This document shows positions 5,311 to 7,995 of a DNA stretch of 7,995 bases, piece by piece. Under the pieces are notes generated by a model. The model saw nothing but the letters and a program-made list of their open reading frames with translations, was not told the DNA's origin and searched no databases. The stretch comes from Phytoactinopolyspora endophytica (GTDB lineage Bacteria > Actinomycetota > Actinomycetes > Jiangellales > Jiangellaceae). The translations under genes were made by a program, and so were the position numbers. Numbering within the stretch: the stretch's first letter is position 1; each line of letters begins with the position of its first letter. The DNA lies in assembly GCF_004138495.1 (NCBI RefSeq), contig NZ_ML142867.1:92605-100599 (forward strand). Reading direction: 5' to 3'.

Positions 5311-7356
5311 GTGAGCACGACGCCCGACGAGACCCCATCAACGGCGAAGTGGTGGAACTACCCGTTCGCCGTCTTCCAGACCAACCTCCAGGAGATAGAC
5401 GCGAGTCTCGATGTCGAGGCTGCTCTCGACGCGATCGAGGCGCACGGCGCGAACGCCTGGTTGCTGAACACCGGCGGCATCATTTCGAACTTTCCGACCG
5501 AGCTCCCGTTCCAGACACGTAATCCTCACCTCGCGGAGAGGCCGTCGGGCGACCTCGTCGGCGACGCAGTCGAGGCCGCACACCAACGCGGCATACGTGT
5601 CCTCGCCCGATTCGACCTTTCAAAGGTTTCCGCTCCGATCGCCGCGGCCCATCCGGAGTGGTGCTTCCGCACCCACGACGGCGAGCCGCAGGTCTACAAC
5701 GATCTGTGGAGCATGTGCCCGTCCGCGGGTTACTACCAGGAGCGCTCCTTCGACATCATCGACGAAGTGCTCGACCGCTACCCGATCGACGGCGTGTTCT
5801 TCAACTGGTTCAACTTCAACATCATCGACTACAGCCGCAAGCTGTACGGCGTGTGCCACTGTACCGCGTGCGTGCGGCGGTACCGGCAATGGAGCCACGG
5901 CAAGTCGTTGCCCGTCGACACCCGAAGCCCCGAGATCCGCACATGGAGCCGGTTCACAGCAGAGGTGCTCGCCGACCTCAACACACGAATCACGGCGCAC
6001 ATCCACACACGGGCCGAGGATGTGCTCGTGGTCCTCGGAAAGCAGGCGGACATGCGGTATGCAGAGTCGAACAAAATGTTCGGCCGCGACCTCTGGCCGC
6101 ACACGACGGGCGAGGACGTCAGCGAGCTTCACCATCACGAGCCGCCCGTCCCGGCGCTCGTGAACAGCGTCAGCTTCGTCGACATGCCGTACCGCATGGC
6201 GGGCGAGGAACCGTCGCACTTCGCCCAGTACCTCATCCAGGGGATCGCCCGCGGGGGCATGCCCTCCACCTACATCATGGGAGCACCCGGGCGCATCCCC
6301 TACCCGTCTCTGGAAGCCGCAGGCGAGATCACGAGATTCTTCCGGCGCCACGAGGAGGACGTCTACGGACGACTCGCACCCGCGTCGCGCATCGCCCTCG
6401 TGAAGGCACCACCCGCACAGCTCGGCTCAGCGGCATCCGAGGAGTACCACGGGACGTACTCGATGCTGCAGCGAGCGCAACGCCCCTTCGACGTAGTACC
6501 ACTCGATCAGATCGCACAGCTTCAGGCCGCGGGCCGGCTGGCTCGATTCGACCTCCTGGTCATTCCCGACGTCGGCGCCCTCGGATCCCAGGCGGCCGCC
6601 CTCGACGCGTACGTGCGTGACGGCGGGAACGTCCTGACCACCGGAGCATCCGGCTTCACCGAGGACGGAACCGCCGAACTGCGCACCTCGCCCGCACACG
6701 CTCGCGTCGGCGACGTCCGGTGCGGGCAGGATCTCTGGTCGACGTACGCGACGCTGGCACCCCAGGATCATGCCGCATCGCACCACTTCGACGCGCCGAT
6801 CGTCCCCGTGCTCGGGAAGCTGCACGACTGCGCGTGGGCCGTCGGCGCCCTGCGCCACGGAGTCATGCTTCCCCCCGCCCCCTTCGGCCCGCCGGAGAAG
6901 GCGTACGGTCACATCCCGTCCAAGGAGCCCGCATACGGCAGCCTTCCGGATCCCAGCGGCGGCAGCGTCACGGTTCTACCGTGGACGATCGGGCAGTCGT
7001 ACCGCGAGATCGAGACCACACCGCCTCAGGAGATGTTCCTCCGCATCGTCGACGCCACCGCTCCGCCGCGGCTACGCTTCGACGCGCCGGAGAACGTGGA
7101 GGTGATCGTCGGCACGGCAGGCGACCATCTCGTCATCCACCTGGTGAACCTCACGGGAGCGAGCCGACGCGGGTTCCGCCCTCCCGTCGCCGTCACCGGC
7201 GTGCGCGTTATGCTTCCCCAGACAGCGCGCGACCCGCGAGCGGATGCCCTGGTCGCAGGTGTGCCGTTGGATGCCGGCGTGGACGGCGTGCTCGAGCTCG
7301 GGACGCTTCATGACTTCGAAGTTCTGCGCATCAGGGGAGCTGCATCGATCGCATGA
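5311..7356 (+). CDS. Uncharacterised glycoside-hydrolase-like protein with beta-galactosidase-trimerisation-like domain
   Basis: A 681-residue protein without signal peptide, so cytoplasmic. The N-terminal part (about 14-350) reads as a TIM-barrel of the hypothetical glycosyl hydrolase GHL6 / GH42-like kind: WLLNTGG, RGIRVLARFD, then DGVFFNWFNFN (160-170) and CHCTAC (Cys182, 184, 187). GH42 enzymes use a CxCxxC plus a further Cys for zinc; Cys118 or Cys136 could be the fourth ligand here. SELHHHEP (271-278) holds possible active-site residues. Residues about 390-450 (FDVVPLDQI, DLLVIPDVGAL, YVRDGGNVLTTG) match the Rossmann-like trimerisation domain, and about 555-675 look like a beta-sandwich. 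GTG at 5311 is chosen from the ribosome binding site; an in-frame ATG at 5293 would overlap that site. Its stop overlaps the next gene by ATGA. Likely role: cleaving an imported glycoside. Catalytic residues and substrate are not established. Confidence 0.85.
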   Translation: MSTTPDETPSTAKWWNYPFAVFQTNLQEIDASLDVEAALDAIEAHGANAWLLNTGGIISNFPTELPFQTRNPHLAERPSGDLVGDAVEAAHQRGIRVLARFDLSKVSAPIAAAHPEWCFRTHDGEPQVYNDLWSMCPSAGYYQERSFDIIDEVLDRYPIDGVFFNWFNFNIIDYSRKLYGVCHCTACVRRYRQWSHGKSLPVDTRSPEIRTWSRFTAEVLADLNTRITAHIHTRAEDVLVVLGKQADMRYAESNKMFGRDLWPHTTGEDVSELHHHEPPVPALVNSVSFVDMPYRMAGEEPSHFAQYLIQGIARGGMPSTYIMGAPGRIPYPSLEAAGEITRFFRRHEEDVYGRLAPASRIALVKAPPAQLGSAASEEYHGTYSMLQRAQRPFDVVPLDQIAQLQAAGRLARFDLLVIPDVGALGSQAAALDAYVRDGGNVLTTGASGFTEDGTAELRTSPAHARVGDVRCGQDLWSTYATLAPQDHAASHHFDAPIVPVLGKLHDCAWAVGALRHGVMLPPAPFGPPEKAYGHIPSKEPAYGSLPDPSGGSVTVLPWTIGQSYREIETTPPQEMFLRIVDATAPPRLRFDAPENVEVIVGTAGDHLVIHLVNLTGASRRGFRPPVAVTGVRVMLPQTARDPRADALVAGVPLDAGVDGVLELGTLHDFEVLRIRGAASIA

Positions 7357-7995
7357 CGCCACCGCCGACCCGTCACACGGAGACCGTCGATCGTCTCCTG
7401 TCCGCCATTCAGGACGGAGACTTCGCGATCGGCTCCGTGCTCCCGCCGGAACGCGTCCTCGCCACGGACTTCGGGGTCAGTCGCAATACGCTTCGTGAGG
7501 CGATCCGCGCCCTCGCCAATGCGGGCGTGGTCGAGATCCGCGGGCGATCGGGGACCGTCGTCCTGCCCGCCGCGGCGTCATACAGCGTCGCTCTCCGCGC
7601 CCGCGCCGAAGCCGCCGGCGACCACAGCCCACTGGACCTCGTGGTGGCGCGTCTCTCCGTCGAACCCGCGTGCGCCGAGCACGCCGCGATCCATCACACG
7701 GAGGAAGACCTGCGCAGGATGTCTGATGCGCTCGCACAGCAAGAGGCAGCCGTGCACAGCGGAGATGACCCGTCGGCGCCGGATCTCCTCTTCCACAGCG
7801 CCGTCGCCGCGGCAACGCACAACCCTGCACTCGCAGTGCTGCAGAACCAGCTTGCGCAGATGATGCACGGTTCGCTGTGGACCGAGCTCAAGGGCAACGC
7901 ACGCGCCGGCGCGGAGGCCGGCGAACGCTACCTCTCCCACCATCGGACCATCGCAGACGCGGTCGCGGCGGGCGATCCGCGCCGCGCGGGCCAGC
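7353..7995 (+). CDS. GntR-family transcriptional regulator, FCD (FadR) subfamily (partial, C-terminus off the window)
   Basis: DNA-binding regulator, 214 residues visible of an expected 220-240. The winged helix-turn-helix covers about 5-70, with LPPERVLATDFGVSRNTLREA (split LPPERVLATD at 30-39, FGVSRNTLREA at 40-50) and IRALANAGVVEIRGRSGTVV forming recognition helix and wing. The helical FCD ligand domain begins near 93 with VVARLSVEPACAEHAA. It shows the metal-site residues Asp144 and His148 (DLLFH) and His197 (SHHRTI); the last FCD histidine would be beyond the window. The ATG at 7353 overlaps the hydrolase stop (ATGA), so translation is probably coupled; GGGGAG at 7334-7339 is a distant ribosome binding site (13 nt). 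The frame is open to the window end. FCD regulators usually sense small carboxylates such as sugar acids and are released from DNA by them. The paired sites at 5161-5175 and 5269-5283 are its probable operators, giving autoregulation and control of both arms. Confidence 0.93.
   Translation, partial: MTPPPTRHTETVDRLLSAIQDGDFAIGSVLPPERVLATDFGVSRNTLREAIRALANAGVVEIRGRSGTVVLPAAASYSVALRARAEAAGDHSPLDLVVARLSVEPACAEHAAIHHTEEDLRRMSDALAQQEAAVHSGDDPSAPDLLFHSAVAAATHNPALAVLQNQLAQMMHGSLWTELKGNARAGAEAGERYLSHHRTIADAVAAGDPRRAGQ

Noticed and set aside
5620..6351. Minus-strand open frame of 243 residues
   Set aside because: Antisense shadow of the hydrolase-like gene, a common effect of G/C-rich third positions; no start signals or family features.

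Overview
The window looks like a chromosomal segment of a high-GC actinobacterium. Coding sequence is strongly G/C-biased at third positions, both binding proteins carry Gram-positive-style lipoprotein signals, and the gene content resembles carbohydrate-utilisation loci of Microbacteriaceae-type genomes. The taxon is inferred, not demonstrated. There are no RNA genes, transposons, CRISPR arrays or phage genes that I can support.

Layout: two gene sets diverge from a 165-bp control region (about 5146-5310). Leftward (minus strand) run a D-2-hydroxyacid dehydrogenase (4117-5145), a family-5 solute-binding lipoprotein (2509-4035), a 313-bp non-coding gap, a second paralogous family-5 solute-binding lipoprotein (627-2195) and a DppB-type ABC permease that runs off the left edge (1-568). 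Rightward (plus strand) run an uncharacterised glycoside-hydrolase-like protein with a beta-galactosidase-trimerisation-like domain (5311-7356) and, overlapping it by ATGA, an FCD-type GntR regulator that runs off the right edge (7353-7995).

Control: the divergent region carries two near-identical 15-bp sites (14/15) in mirror orientation, TCTGGTTGGACCAAT at 5161-5175 and its inverted counterpart at 5269-5283. Both fit the TNGTNNNACNA pattern of FadR-subfamily GntR regulators, so the adjacent GntR protein is the obvious candidate to control both arms and itself. A separate pair of LacI-type operators (TGNCAANCGNTTGNCA) lies in the gap before the second binding protein, with a perfect 13-bp palindrome next to one of them. 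The transporter half therefore seems to have its own second control point, by a LacI-family regulator not encoded in the window.

How it may work (inference): an ABC transporter with two alternative binding proteins imports a glycoside, oligosaccharide or sugar-acid-containing compound. The cytoplasmic hydrolase-like enzyme cleaves it, the dehydrogenase interconverts a 2-hydroxy/2-oxo acid product, and the GntR protein senses an intermediate through its metal-binding FCD domain. The substrate cannot be read from the sequence. The remaining permease and ATPase genes are expected to the left of the window.
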